Positions 50,186 to 58,644 are shown, numbered from the stretch's first letter. The stretch is DNA of 64,000 nt from Nonomuraea basaltis (GCF_005893125.1 NZ_VCJS01000032.1:20864-84863); one strand, 5' to 3'. Notes: generated by a model not told the origin, from the sequence alone. A program made the numbers and translations.

Positions 50186-50749
50186 CTAGCCCTGCCTTTC
50201 CAGCCGGCCGATGGCGCGGTAGATCGCCGGGCGGCTCACGCCCAGCTTGTCGGCGATCTCCTGCACCGTGCCCTCCCGGGCGTCGTACATCGCCTTCGCC
50301 TGACGCGCCAGGTGGTCGGTTAGCTTCGGCTTGCGCCCGCCCTTACGTCCGCGGGCGCGTGACGCCTCCAGGCCCTCGCGGGTGCGCTCGGAGATCAGCG
50401 TGTGCTCAAACTCGGCGACCGCGCCGATGATGTGGAAGAACATCTTGCCCACGGGCGTGCTGGTGTCGATTCCCTGCTCCAGCACTACGAGGTCGACGCC
50501 GCGCGCCTGCAGGTTTTCGGAGAGCTCGATCAGGTTCTTGAGGGACCGGCCGAGGCGGTCGAGCCGAGTCACCATCAGCTGATCGCCGCCGCGCAGCCGC
50601 AGCAGCGCCTTGTCGAGCTCGGGACGGCTCGCGAGCTTGCCGGAGACCTTGTCGACGTAGATCTCATCGCATCCGGCGGCAGCTAAGGCGTCGCGCTGAG
50701 AGTCGGGGTTCTGGTGGCGGGTGCTGACCCGCCCGTAGCCGATCTTCAT
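50186..50749 (-). CDS. Serine recombinase of the resolvase/invertase class
   Basis: 187 aa from ATG 50749. Catalytic S9 (GYGRVST), the VTRLDRLGRSLKNL region (around 65-78), and a C-terminal helix-turn-helix (VQEIADKLGVSRPAIYRAIGRL). It is of small-resolvase length, not a large serine integrase, so it is more likely to invert or resolve DNA, for example dimers, than to integrate the element. A 10-bp inverted repeat lies immediately upstream of the start. Confidence 0.92.
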   Translation of the reverse strand: MKIGYGRVSTRHQNPDSQRDALAAAGCDEIYVDKVSGKLASRPELDKALLRLRGGDQLMVTRLDRLGRSLKNLIELSENLQARGVDLVVLEQGIDTSTPVGKMFFHIIGAVAEFEHTLISERTREGLEASRARGRKGGRKPKLTDHLARQAKAMYDAREGTVQEIADKLGVSRPAIYRAIGRLERQG

Positions 50750-50757
50750 TGGTAAAT

Positions 50758-50787
50758 TGTAACGCAATCACGAATGCTTGCGTTACA
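50758..50787. promoter_or_regulatory. Perfect 10-bp inverted repeat upstream of the recombinase
   Basis: TGTAACGCAA - 10 nt - TTGCGTTACA, 8 nt from the start codon. It is the right kind of site for resolvase dimers (res subsite) or for autorepression. Confidence 0.65.
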
Positions 50788-50891
50788 TTGCAACGAACAC
50801 GGGTTACGAACAGAATTGACGTGCGCGAACGCGAACCGATCTTGACGTACGAAAACAATCGTTTACGGACAAGGTCGCCCTCAGCGTGCCC

Positions 50892-50936
50892 GTGTCCATC
50901 CCCATGGGCGTCGCCATCAACCTACTCGTGCCCTGA
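50892..50936. repeat. 45-nt repeat, copy 1
   Basis: GTGTCCATCCCCATGGGC... to TGCCCTGA. It differs from copy 2 (51554-51598) at 6 of 45 positions, which all fall at third codon positions in both the plus frame (VSIPMGVAINLLVP, stop) and a minus frame (GTSRLMATPMGMDT), implying that a peptide is conserved on one strand. Confidence 0.65.
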
Positions 50937-50967
50937 TGATCTCCGTCGTCCCGTTGGTGAGCTAGAT

Positions 50968-51426
50968 CTAAGTGGATTCTCCCGGGCTTGTGAGCAGCTC
51001 TCGAAGCTTTTCCTGAGCCGCAACCCGTCGCTGTTGCTGATATCTCAGGACGGCGTCCTTCGCAATGACCTTCTGCACCGCTTCTCCAGTCGGAGACCGC
51101 ACCACCGGCTTCTCCCCTGACCGATCCACCACCACATCCGGCCTCGCGTCCGGCGCCAGCCGCCCAAGATGCCATCCCAGCTCGGCGGCGCGCTTCACCA
51201 GTTCGTCTACCTCAACCTTCTCCGGCGGCTCTGCAAGTTCCTCCTCCACACTCTCCCGCGCCTGCTCCACCTCCGCCAACTCCACCGCCACCCCGGCGGC
51301 CTCCACACGCTTCGCCCGCCCCAACACCGCAGCCAAAGGACGGCGCAACACCACCACCGCCACCACCACAGCGACAGGCCAAGCCAGAGAGCCGACAAGG
51401 GACGCCACAAGCTGGAAACCCGACAT
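50968..51426 (-). CDS. Small membrane-anchored protein
   Basis: 152 aa from ATG 51426; a GTG at 51447 is possible. One N-terminal hydrophobic segment (FQLVASLVGSLAWPVAVVVAVVVL) is followed by a basic stretch and a charged helical region with many Glu (LAEVEQARESVEEELAEPPEKVEVDELV), predicted coiled coil. Flanked on both sides by the 45-nt repeat. Function unknown. Confidence 0.6.
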   Translation of the reverse strand: MSGFQLVASLVGSLAWPVAVVVAVVVLRRPLAAVLGRAKRVEAAGVAVELAEVEQARESVEEELAEPPEKVEVDELVKRAAELGWHLGRLAPDARPDVVVDRSGEKPVVRSPTGEAVQKVIAKDAVLRYQQQRRVAAQEKLRELLTSPGEST

Positions 51427-51553
51427 GCCAAGGCATCGCAGCAGCACGAGGAGGCGTTACCGCAAGGGAACAGCGCGGGAAGACGGCGCACCCCCACCCC
51501 CACCCGCCGGCCCGGGGGGTGCGGGTGCTCGCGCCAGCCCCGCCCGCGTGACG

Positions 51554-51598
51554 GTGTCCATCCCTATCGGGGTGGCGATCAACCTGCTCGTGCCCTGA
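51554..51598. repeat. 45-nt repeat, copy 2
   Basis: GTGTCCATCCCTATCGGG... to TGCCCTGA, direct repeat of 50892-50936. Encodes VSIPIGVAINLLVP in the plus frame, one residue different from copy 1. The interval between the copies is the 152-aa membrane gene. Confidence 0.65.
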
Positions 51599-51634
51599 CC
51601 ACAGACACCATGACACGCACAGAAGCGTCGGCCT

Positions 51635-52093
51635 CTACAAGTGGAATGGGCTGGTTTCCACCTTCACCCGCAGCCAGAAGGCGCCGTCGAGCTCAAGCTT
51701 ACAGTTGATCTTGTACGTGTTCTCGTTTCCGCCGCGAACCGACGACGCGCCCGTGCCCACGCGCCGCGTAACGTTCGGCCCCTGCCGAATCGTGTAACCA
51801 GTGTGCGAATGCCAGGACGCCGACACGCCGTTCCAATGACGGTGAACCGGGAAGCACCAGATCCGCATCTTACGAGTTCGGCCGCAGGACGCCGAGCCCA
51901 GATAGGTGTAGCCGTTAGTGTCCCGATTCCAGATCACCGAAGCCTTGACCTTACAGCCAAAGCCGCTCGCTTCACGCACGGAGCCCCCGACCGGTCCCTC
52001 CGCCAAGGCGCTGCTTGGAGCCGCAACCAAGGCCAGACCGGAGGCAAGGAAGACGACCCCCGCCGACAGTACGCGTAATCTTCCTCGGAGCAC
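51635..52093 (-). CDS. Secreted protein
   Basis: 152 aa with a clear signal peptide (MLRGRLRVLSAGVVFLASGLALVAAPSSALA). The mature part has four cysteines in CKVKASVIWN, YLGSASCGRTRKMRIWCFP and YKINCKLE, spaced like two disulfides, and many aromatics. No known family. AT/GC composition is typical of the window. Could act at the host surface. Confidence 0.7.
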   Translation of the reverse strand: MLRGRLRVLSAGVVFLASGLALVAAPSSALAEGPVGGSVREASGFGCKVKASVIWNRDTNGYTYLGSASCGRTRKMRIWCFPVHRHWNGVSASWHSHTGYTIRQGPNVTRRVGTGASSVRGGNENTYKINCKLELDGAFWLRVKVETSPFHL

Positions 52094-52350
52094 CAGAGAT
52101 CACCTCGATAGCTTCCGCGACACGCTCACTTTAGGCCTATCAAGCCTGCTGAACCCCGTCCAGGGAAACCTACGATTCTGTCCCATTCCAGAAACGGCGG
52201 GCGTCAACTGCATAGGTCAAACCGACCTACTGGACCCGCCGCCTGAAGGACCCCCTTGAAGACCCACCGTTGCGCCCGCAGTGCTGACCATCGGGTACGC
52301 CACTCTGAGGTCATCGCTGTGTCGGTTGCGTTCTGGCAGCGCGCTCGATC

Positions 52351-52376
52351 GTGAAACGATTACTACCAGTCCCGCC
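52351..52376. repeat. 26-nt repeat before the zinc-ribbon membrane gene, copy 1
   Basis: GTGAAACGATTACTACCAGT then CCCGCC; copy 2 at 52706 (GTGAGACGATTACTGCCGAT then CCCACC) lies at the end of the 98-aa gene. The 52094-52412 gap holds this repeat and no clear gene. Confidence 0.55.
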
Positions 52377-52412
52377 GTACCGGTCGAGTAGGCACCGGGA
52401 AGGAACGCCACC

Positions 52413-52709
52413 TTGAGCGCCTTAAGCGACCACAAGTGTGCCCGCCCCGCGACGAGTTACGCAGAGTCGTGGCGGTGCGCAGAATGCGGGCTGCTGTGGG
52501 AACCCTTGCCCACGACACCCGTCGAGGATGAGGAGACACAGAAGGTCCGCTGGTTCGACCTCGTCTCCAACATCGCGTCCATCGCTGCCACCGCGGGCAT
52601 GCTCGGCCTCTTCTGGTGGCTCGGACTGCGGACCATCTTCTTCGGCCTGAGTCTGTGCCTGCTCCTCAGTGTCGTCTCGGCGTGGCTGTGGCAGCGATGG
52701 CGAAGGTGA
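52413..52709 (+). CDS. Small zinc-ribbon protein with two membrane segments
   Basis: 98 aa. N-terminal CAECG, with C9 and H7 possible additional ligands (DHKC; WRCAECGLLWEP), followed by two hydrophobic helices (about 51-70 and 72-93) and a basic C-terminus. Zinc-ribbon/2TM small proteins are found in actinobacterial mobile DNA. Function unknown. Confidence 0.6.
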   Translation: MSALSDHKCARPATSYAESWRCAECGLLWEPLPTTPVEDEETQKVRWFDLVSNIASIAATAGMLGLFWWLGLRTIFFGLSLCLLLSVVSAWLWQRWRR

Positions 52710-52731
52710 GACGATTACTGCCGATCCCACC
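52706..52731. repeat. 26-nt repeat after the zinc-ribbon membrane gene, copy 2
   Basis: Overlaps the stop codon of the 98-aa gene. With copy 1 at 52351, the repeats bracket that gene. 21 of 26 positions match by eye. Confidence 0.55.
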
Positions 52732-52969
52732 ATTGCGACATACGGCAGACTCTCGCTGAACGCGAAAGCGGCCCGTTGCCACGAACCGCACTGCCCGACA
52801 AGGGCCGAGAACGAGACGCGAAGAACGCAGCAGCTCAGCCGAAAGGCAAAGGCGGAGGGGGCGAGGCCCCCATCCCCCTGGCCGGCCCCGGGGGTTGGGG
52901 TGCGCCAGCTCCAGCGCACGGAAGCGCCCGCCTCGCTGGCTGCGAGACAGGCGCCTGCCGAGCTACGCG

Positions 52970-53377
52970 CTAGTTGTTCTCGACGCCCCGCCGCCGCTCG
53001 GCGGTCTCGTGCCACGCCTTGTGCGCATGTGCGCCGAGCAGCGTCGTTTCAAGATCGGCCGTGACTTCGACGGCCAACCCGATCAGCTCCGGATCGGCGC
53101 CGCCCTGGAGCAGCCTGATCAGGTCCCGATAGATGGCGACCGCCGAATAGGCCAGCATCCGGTACGGCTCGTAGTTCAACGTCAGCGCCAGCGCACCGGC
53201 CGCCGCCATCCGACCACCGTCGTACGACACGGTGATCTCCTCCGTCGTCAGGACGATGGTTACCTCCGGCGGCACGATGCCGACCGACGCGAGGATCATG
53301 GCCAGGCGCTCGGTTGCTTCCTGCGCCTGCTGGGCCAGCGCGCCCAGGCCGGGCACGTCGGGGGTGGATTCGGTCAC
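52970..53377 (-). CDS. Hypothetical protein
   Basis: 135 aa from GTG 53377. Residues about 35-60 (VPPEVTIVLTTEEITVSYDGGRMAAAG) appear beta-rich, and the C-terminal half is helical (YEPYRMLAYSAVAIYRDLIRLLQGGADPELIGLAVEVTADLETTLLGAHAH). Not recognised. It precedes a similar-sized protein and a Thr-rich surface protein in the same direction, perhaps one operon. Confidence 0.6.
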   Translation of the reverse strand: MTESTPDVPGLGALAQQAQEATERLAMILASVGIVPPEVTIVLTTEEITVSYDGGRMAAAGALALTLNYEPYRMLAYSAVAIYRDLIRLLQGGADPELIGLAVEVTADLETTLLGAHAHKAWHETAERRRGVENN

Positions 53378-53447
53378 GGTCGTTCCTTTGGTCGTTTCGG
53401 GTGGGAGGTGGGGGGCCACGCGCCCCGAACGCGCGGCCCGGGTCCTG

Positions 53448-54020
53448 CTACGCCTCGGCGGTCAAGCTGGCCACGTACTCGGCCAGAGTCATGCCGAGCG
53501 CCTCGGCGGTCTCCGTGAGCAGAGCCACGCGCTTGGCGTTGGCCGCCGCCTTCTTGTCCGCGTCCTCCTTGGCGCGCCGGGCCGCCGCCGTAGCGATCTC
53601 CTCCGCCTTGGCCGCCGGGTCGTCCGCCTCGGCGATCTTGCGGAAGTCGGCGAGCATGAGCGTGCGCGTGGCCAGGGTGGACATCGGGCTCACGCCGAGA
53701 CGCCACGCCCCGTCGTCGGCGCGGGTCACGATGCGCCGACCGTCCGGGTAGGTGGCGACGATCTCCGCCGGGTGGGCGTCGCTGGCCGTCATCACGCCCG
53801 ACCCCGGGCGGGAACGGTCGGACAGTTGCTCATGGCCCCAGTAGGAGACGGCCTCCGCGATGGTGGGCGACTTCTCGCACAGCGCCTGCCACGCCTTGTC
53901 CGGCCGGGCGGTGCCGTCGTCCTTCGTGGTCAGCCAGTGGAGGACGGCGGCCAGGATCTCGCTACGGATGCCCGCCTGCTTGTCGGCGGTCTTGGTGGTC
54001 TTGCTGGTCGTTCCGGCCAT
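53448..54020 (-). CDS. Hypothetical helical protein
   Basis: 190 aa from ATG 54020 with AAAGGCAGG upstream. Lys-rich N-terminus, a central domain (AWQALCEKSPTIAEAVSYWGHEQLSDRSRP) and a C-terminal Ala/Lys/Glu-rich helix (KAEEIATAAARRAKEDADKKAAANAKRVALLTETAEALG). Probably a DNA- or protein-binding helical protein. No family recognised. Confidence 0.6.
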   Translation of the reverse strand: MAGTTSKTTKTADKQAGIRSEILAAVLHWLTTKDDGTARPDKAWQALCEKSPTIAEAVSYWGHEQLSDRSRPGSGVMTASDAHPAEIVATYPDGRRIVTRADDGAWRLGVSPMSTLATRTLMLADFRKIAEADDPAAKAEEIATAAARRAKEDADKKAAANAKRVALLTETAEALGMTLAEYVASLTAEA

Positions 54021-54078
54021 GATCGGCCTGCCTTTCGGGTGGGGTGGCGCGCCCCGGGTTGGGGCGCGCCTGGTTGGG

Positions 54079-55068
54079 TTACTTGTCGGTTGCCGGGCGG
54101 TCGCCAGGCGACGGGTGAACGCCTTCCGGGTGGCAGGGGCAGGGCTGGTCAAGGACCGTGGTCTCCGCCGCCTCCGGCACTGGCGTGTCGTGCGCGGGGG
54201 TGGGGTGCGGGTCCTCCCAGCGGGTCACGCCTTTGGGCAGGCCGCCCGGCTTGGCCTGATGCGGGGTGGCCTGCGTGTCCTCCGAGGAGTAGAAGCGGTC
54301 CCGGACGGAACGCCGCCCATGGCGCTTGCGGTTGCGCTTGCGCCAGGCGATGACCGCCAGGATCAGGGCCAGCACGGCGAGGCCAGCGTACGACTGCCAC
54401 GGGAGGCCGCCGCCGCTCATGGCCGTACCGGGCGTAGCGGCGGCGTTTCCGCCGACGTCAGGCAGCATGTTGACCAGGTCGCCCGCCTCGTTGGCGCACT
54501 CCAGGCGCTTGCCCGTCGTGTTGCGCGTGGGGCACGCAACCACGAACCGGACTGCGTCCTCTGTGCTGCTCGCCGATGGCGTCCGCTGCCCGCCTCCCGT
54601 GGCCGGGGGGCAAAGTGACGGGACCAGCGCGCACAGCGCGTCGGCCTGCTGCGGCATCGCCGCGTACGGGTTGGCCTGCTGGATGGGCGCGGCCTGTGCA
54701 GCGGGTGCGGCTGGTGGCGCTGTGACCGTGGCACGGACGGTCTTGGTCCTGGTCACGGTGGGCGCGGGCGTTGGGGTGGCTGTCACGGTGGCCGTGGTCA
54801 CCACGGGCGACGGGGTGAGCGACGCCGTGATGGTGGCCGTTGCCGTGGTGGTGGCCGTGGACCGTTCGGTGACCGTGGCGGTTTCCCTGGTCGTGGCCGT
54901 GATGGTCTCCGTCTGCGTGACGGTCACGGTTTCTTCCGCCGCTGGCAGTGCCGCGCCTGTGGACGGTATGGCCGCCCACGCGACGCTGGACACGCCAGCC
55001 GCGATCAGGCACGAGGCGAGCGCGGCGGCAACCGCGTTGACCCATCGTGCGAGCTTGGGACCGGTCAA
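54079..55068 (-). CDS. Cell-surface, Thr-rich membrane-anchored protein
   Basis: 329 aa. Signal or N-anchor (VNAVAAALASCLIAAGVSSVAWA), then about 90 residues of Thr/Val/Ala repeats (TVTQTETITATTRETATVTERST-type), a small Cys-containing domain (ALCALVPSLCPP; CPTRNTTGKRLECANE), and a C-terminal membrane helix (SYAGLAVLALILAVIAWRK) with a basic, His/Pro-rich cytoplasmic tail. The layout is of a stalk that holds a small domain outside the cell. Divergent from the small HTH gene. Confidence 0.7.
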   Translation of the reverse strand: MTGPKLARWVNAVAAALASCLIAAGVSSVAWAAIPSTGAALPAAEETVTVTQTETITATTRETATVTERSTATTTATATITASLTPSPVVTTATVTATPTPAPTVTRTKTVRATVTAPPAAPAAQAAPIQQANPYAAMPQQADALCALVPSLCPPATGGGQRTPSASSTEDAVRFVVACPTRNTTGKRLECANEAGDLVNMLPDVGGNAAATPGTAMSGGGLPWQSYAGLAVLALILAVIAWRKRNRKRHGRRSVRDRFYSSEDTQATPHQAKPGGLPKGVTRWEDPHPTPAHDTPVPEAAETTVLDQPCPCHPEGVHPSPGDRPATDK

Positions 55069-55135
55069 GGTCCCTCCCTTCGGGGTGGGGCTCTCACCGA
55101 GCGTGTGAGCCCTTCACCTGGTAATCGCTGACATG

Positions 55136-55194
55136 GGAGGTAACGTTACGTGAACTGATATCACGGTTGGATAACGGGATGTAACGTCACCTCC
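55136..55194. promoter_or_regulatory. Inverted repeat in the divergent promoter region
   Basis: GGAGGTAACGTTAC (55136-55149) and GTAACGTCACCTCC (55181-55194) are inverted with one mismatch and 31 nt between, containing further GTGA/TCAC and ATAACGG elements. It lies between the Thr-rich surface gene and the small HTH gene, and is a candidate operator. Confidence 0.6.
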
Positions 55195-55208
55195 GATAGT
55201 CTGCCGTC

Positions 55209-55466
55209 ATGACACCAGAGCAGGAGGAGATCCTGGCGGCACTGCGCGACGCCAGGGAGCGCGTGGAGGCAGGCAAGCGGGCGGCGGCCGAGCGGCGCAA
55301 GCTGGTCGCCAAGGCGCGCGGCCAGCACATCCCCATGAAGGCGGTCGAGGACGCATCCGGGATCGGGCGGAAGGTGATCAGCGAGATTGAGCGGGAGGCA
55401 GGCTTCGCGCCCCGCTTGCCGGGGGGCGGCTTCCCGGAGGGTGCCCAGGTCACGGGGGCCGAGTAG
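55209..55466 (+). CDS. Small helix-turn-helix protein
   Basis: 85 aa. N-terminal helix (EEILAALRDARERVEAGKRAAAERRKL), then IPMKAVEDASGIGRKVISEIEREAG, which fits a helix-turn-helix of the small XRE/sigma-like class, and a disordered Gly/Pro tail. It probably binds the inverted repeat just upstream and regulates the divergent pair. Confidence 0.65.
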   Translation: MTPEQEEILAALRDARERVEAGKRAAAERRKLVAKARGQHIPMKAVEDASGIGRKVISEIEREAGFAPRLPGGGFPEGAQVTGAE

Positions 55467-55801
55467 GGCGGTGGGCGAGATCATCGTCGAGGCCGGCGGC
55501 GCGCTAATTAACCAGAAGGTACATTAAGCCGATCTTGTGCGTTCGCTAGCGGCACTATCTAACATGGGCTTCGCCAATCCTCGCTAATGATCTTGCTCTC
55601 GCGTCCCCGTACTCCACGCTGCACTCCCGTGATCTTGCTTGCAGGGATCGGGTCAGCTTGCGCCCCGGCGTCAGCCTGCGTGCACCTCAGCCCCGTGCAG
55701 CCTCATTCGTGAAGGCTCTAAAGCAAGCGCTCTTGCTTGCGTCGCATCGGACGGGACAGCGTGCCCCGTGCCTCTGGTTGCGTTGGGTGACATCCGAGGG
55801 A

Positions 55802-56244
55802 CATCCGGTACGTCCGGTACATCCGGTACGCATGCATATGGGATCCGGGGGTTCGGGTCTTGATCCCCTTCCCTCCATGACTATCTGTAGATGAAAGAGG
55901 AGGATATATATACTTATAGTAATAATGATCTTGAAATAGCTATTATTACTGGATGTCCCGTGTAAACCCTCCTTGACCAGCGACATCCGGTACGTCAAGG
56001 CCTCATCCGGTACGCCGGGACGCTCATCCGGTACACATCCGGTACACGCGCAGAGTGACATTTGTGGTTACGGACAGTCTTCACAACATCCACCCGTCAA
56101 CCCGCTCACACCCCCGGCACTCCTGAGAGACACATACATGCGTACCGGATGTACCGAACGTACCGGATGTCGACGTTTCCGCAGGTCAGACCCCGAATTC
56201 TCATCCGGTACAGGTCGGTACGCGCGTACCGGATGTACCGGATG
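55802..56244. repeat. Iteron-like array of CATCCGGTAC repeats with AT-rich centre, candidate replication origin
   Basis: Exact CATCCGGTAC or its complement starts at 55802, 55820, 55984, 56004, 56025, 56036, 56142, 56160, 56202, 56226 and 56235, plus partial copies at 55812 and 56151. Spacing within clusters is 9-21 bp, several near one or two helical turns. A long AT-rich segment (about 55877-55952) lies between clusters. The 55467-57042 interval has no convincing gene. Iterons, an AT-rich region and a replication protein in the same element suggest an origin (inference). Confidence 0.7.
55877..55952. other. AT-rich stretch between iteron clusters
   Basis: Contains long runs of A/T (for example GATATATATACTTATAGT and TAGCTATTATTAC) in DNA otherwise near 70 percent GC. 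It would be the DNA-unwinding element if the flanking repeats are an origin. Confidence 0.55.
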
Positions 56245-56676
56245 TCTCGGCTTTCAGCCGTCCATAGAAGCCCAACGGGGAAGCAGGGGAAGTATGGCGA
56301 CGGACAGCAGGGCAACTCGATAACCTCTCTTGGCCCCAGCCGGTTCGGGACAATCGAGAACCTTCACGGGGCCAGCGTCAGCCCTACCAAGCCCATCCCT
56401 CTACTTCCTCCGCTTGTCGACAGCGACCGCAGCGCGTGATCATCTGACAAGCAAAGCCCTGGCAGCTGCACGCCCGCTCGCGGCAAGCTGCGATTCCCCG
56501 GCCGGTCCCGCCGCGGCGGCGCGCGTGCCGGCAAAGCCGAACATCCGGAACATGTAGACCTGGTCAGCGCTCGGCGCCCGCTCCTTTTCGACGTCGCCCA
56601 GGTCCCGCAGTGCCACGATCAGAGTCCATGGCGGACCAGCCGCACAAGGCAACTACCCGTTGATATGGAAAGGAAT

Positions 56677-56982
56677 ATGGGACTCCGCCCCAAACCTCGG
56701 CCCTCCTCGGAGATGACCCAAGATCGTTGGGCGCTGTCGAAGGTGAACCGGCGTGGCCATCTCCTCGCCGGTCACCCCAAGGGACACCTGACCAGCCGCG
56801 CCCGGGCAAGCCGCTTACTGCCCGGCAGAACAACCAACGCGAGGAAGGTCACCGGAAACATGTACACGCGAACGGCGGCTTGCCCTGGCACGGCTGGTCA
56901 GGTATGGCGATGCCTGCCCGAGGAGGAGATTATCTCAACACCCGCCTGGAGACAGGAGTTGCCTGTCGGACCTTCCAATTGA
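56677..56982 (+). CDS. Doubtful small open frame
   Basis: 101 codons after an AAAGGA-like site, with weak third-position GC bias and no recognised domain. Overlapping frames are equally open. Listed only so the interval between the iterons and the next gene is documented; it may be non-coding. Confidence 0.2.
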   Translation: MGLRPKPRPSSEMTQDRWALSKVNRRGHLLAGHPKGHLTSRARASRLLPGRTTNARKVTGNMYTRTAACPGTAGQVWRCLPEEEIISTPAWRQELPVGPSN

Positions 56983-57042
56983 CAGGTATGGTCGGTTTCG
57001 TTGAGCGGGGGCACTGCGTCCGCATCCTATGGTGAGGTTTCT

Positions 57043-57729
57043 ATGGAGCTGCAGCCGTACGAAACGACCTTCACGGTGGCACTACCTGATCGTGAGGGAT
57101 GCTGGGACGCTGTTCATCATGTGCGCCACGCTTTACTAGACTGGAGTGGCTTCGACCTCACTAAAATCTTAACTCTCGTAGATACGCGCTTGGGCATATT
57201 TGAGGAACTTGAGTGGATCAAGGTCCAACGCAAAATAGGCAAGAAGACCGGCTCGCACCTTCCACCTCATCGGGTTACTGTTACTGGCTCTAACAGCAAG
57301 TTGGTTAAACTTGAGAAGTCCTTGGACTTCGCTACAGCGACCGTGACCTTTGTCATCACGGGCTTCAAGCCGCCGACGGCGCCAGCTATATCGTTTCATC
57401 TCCGTATCAGGACGGATGATGCGAATGAGCCCGGAAAAGTGCAAGACATTTTCCGCCAATCAGTCGACACATTCGTTGCTATGCGCACCGCGCATCAATC
57501 AATAGTTTTCCAAGAACCATCAGTATCTGAAGGCGCCGATATGGCAGACAGTAGTCGGGAGCTAGAAGAGCTAATAGATTCAGGCGCCTACGATATAATC
57601 TTCAATCCATGGTGGCGGCGCCTCTGGCGACTGATCAGCACTCAACCGTTAATGGTGCAAATAGTTGGTGGAACTGTCGCCACAGTCGTCGGGGCAGGAT
57701 TGATAGCATTGGTAGCCAAGCTGCTGTAG
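57043..57729 (+). CDS. Hypothetical protein with C-terminal membrane anchor
   Basis: 228 aa from ATG 57043. The bulk of the protein is a mixed alpha/beta domain (YETTFTVALPDREGCWDAVHHVRHALLDWSG; ATVTFVITGFKPPTAPAISFHLRIR) ending in one membrane helix (MVQIVGGTVATVVGAGLIALVAKLL). Lower GC than the phage genes. Followed in the same direction by a SLATT-like multi-pass protein, with which it may work. Confidence 0.6.
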   Translation: MELQPYETTFTVALPDREGCWDAVHHVRHALLDWSGFDLTKILTLVDTRLGIFEELEWIKVQRKIGKKTGSHLPPHRVTVTGSNSKLVKLEKSLDFATATVTFVITGFKPPTAPAISFHLRIRTDDANEPGKVQDIFRQSVDTFVAMRTAHQSIVFQEPSVSEGADMADSSRELEELIDSGAYDIIFNPWWRRLWRLISTQPLMVQIVGGTVATVVGAGLIALVAKLL

Positions 57730-57837
57730 CTCTTGGTGTACCACATCTCGGGATGTCATCTTGAGGCGCCTGAGTGCCACCCCTGTGGTCGTGAAGCGCC
57801 AGCTATATGAGCTTATCGATGGAAGAGACGCACTGAA

Positions 57838-58644
57838 ATGGATTATGTCGAAACTCCAGAAATCAACGAGACCCGCAAAAAGACTGCTGCCATCCAACAT
57901 GATCTCAGAAAATGGCGCCTTTCTTACATGTCGCTTATAACGGTAGTTTCTAGTGCAATACTTGGATCGCTCACCTTTTTGACAATAGGATTGATCGTGC
58001 GGAATCAATCTCTTGTTAACAATACGGGCAACTTCTTGGCTATTCTGGTAATATTTAGCCCGGCATGGGGAGCCGCAGCATTAGAACTTCGCGATCGACT
58101 CTTTGGTCTGCGCCAAGAATTGGTTGACTTAAGGCACGCTCTCCGAAGCCTGGTAGCCAAAGCCGTAAACTCGCCACAAAGCAGGTATATAAGCTACAAG
58201 GATTCTCTTCCTGAACTGATTTTGCATTTCAGAACTCGCGCCAACAGATATCGCTATATCCACAATGCACTTCAAACAATAGTAATTGCCGGATCGGTCA
58301 TTACTTCCACGATAATCGCTGCCGCAGGGGATCTTCCATGGGGTCGCTGGCTAGGCGCAACAGTTGCGCTGCTTCTTGGCGTATCGGCTGGAGTCTCTAG
58401 CTATTTCAAGCTCAACGATAAAAGCGCGGCCCTCCAAAAGGCTGCCGACGATATTGAGATCGAGATGAGAGCGTTCGACCTTTCTATCAACGATTATGGC
58501 TCGATGGAGACAGGCGACGCCATAATCCAATTCGTCAAGAAGGTCGAGAAAATACGCGTCGAGCATGCCACACACGCGCGGGACCTCGACCAGTCAGCCG
58601 ATAGGCTTACCTTTACCTACACGCAGTCTTCCTCTCCTACATGA
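57838..58644 (+). CDS. SLATT/DUF4231-like membrane protein
   Basis: 268 aa with two pairs of membrane helices: about 30-55 and 64-82, then about 148-170 and 172-190. These are followed by a helix with KLNDKSAALQKAADDIEIEMRAFD, the pattern after the TM pair in SLATT proteins (pore-forming effectors of nucleotide-signalling and other antiphage systems). The two-pair layout is unusual. GC is low compared with neighbours, suggesting acquisition. The 57043 product could be its partner. Confidence 0.62.
   Translation: MDYVETPEINETRKKTAAIQHDLRKWRLSYMSLITVVSSAILGSLTFLTIGLIVRNQSLVNNTGNFLAILVIFSPAWGAAALELRDRLFGLRQELVDLRHALRSLVAKAVNSPQSRYISYKDSLPELILHFRTRANRYRYIHNALQTIVIAGSVITSTIIAAAGDLPWGRWLGATVALLLGVSAGVSSYFKLNDKSAALQKAADDIEIEMRAFDLSINDYGSMETGDAIIQFVKKVEKIRVEHATHARDLDQSADRLTFTYTQSSSPT

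Noticed and set aside
50186..50749. Integrase of the element
   Set aside because: Too small for a large serine integrase and lacking its recombinase/zinc domains; it is a resolvase/invertase.
51065..51598. 177-codon plus-strand frame ending in VSIPIGVAINLLVP
   Set aside because: Mostly Ser/Thr/Arg shadow of the membrane gene on the minus strand; only the last codons coincide with the conserved 45-nt repeat, treated separately.
55802..56244. CRISPR array
   Set aside because: Repeats are only 10 bp, occur in both orientations with irregular 9-160 bp gaps, and no cas genes are near.
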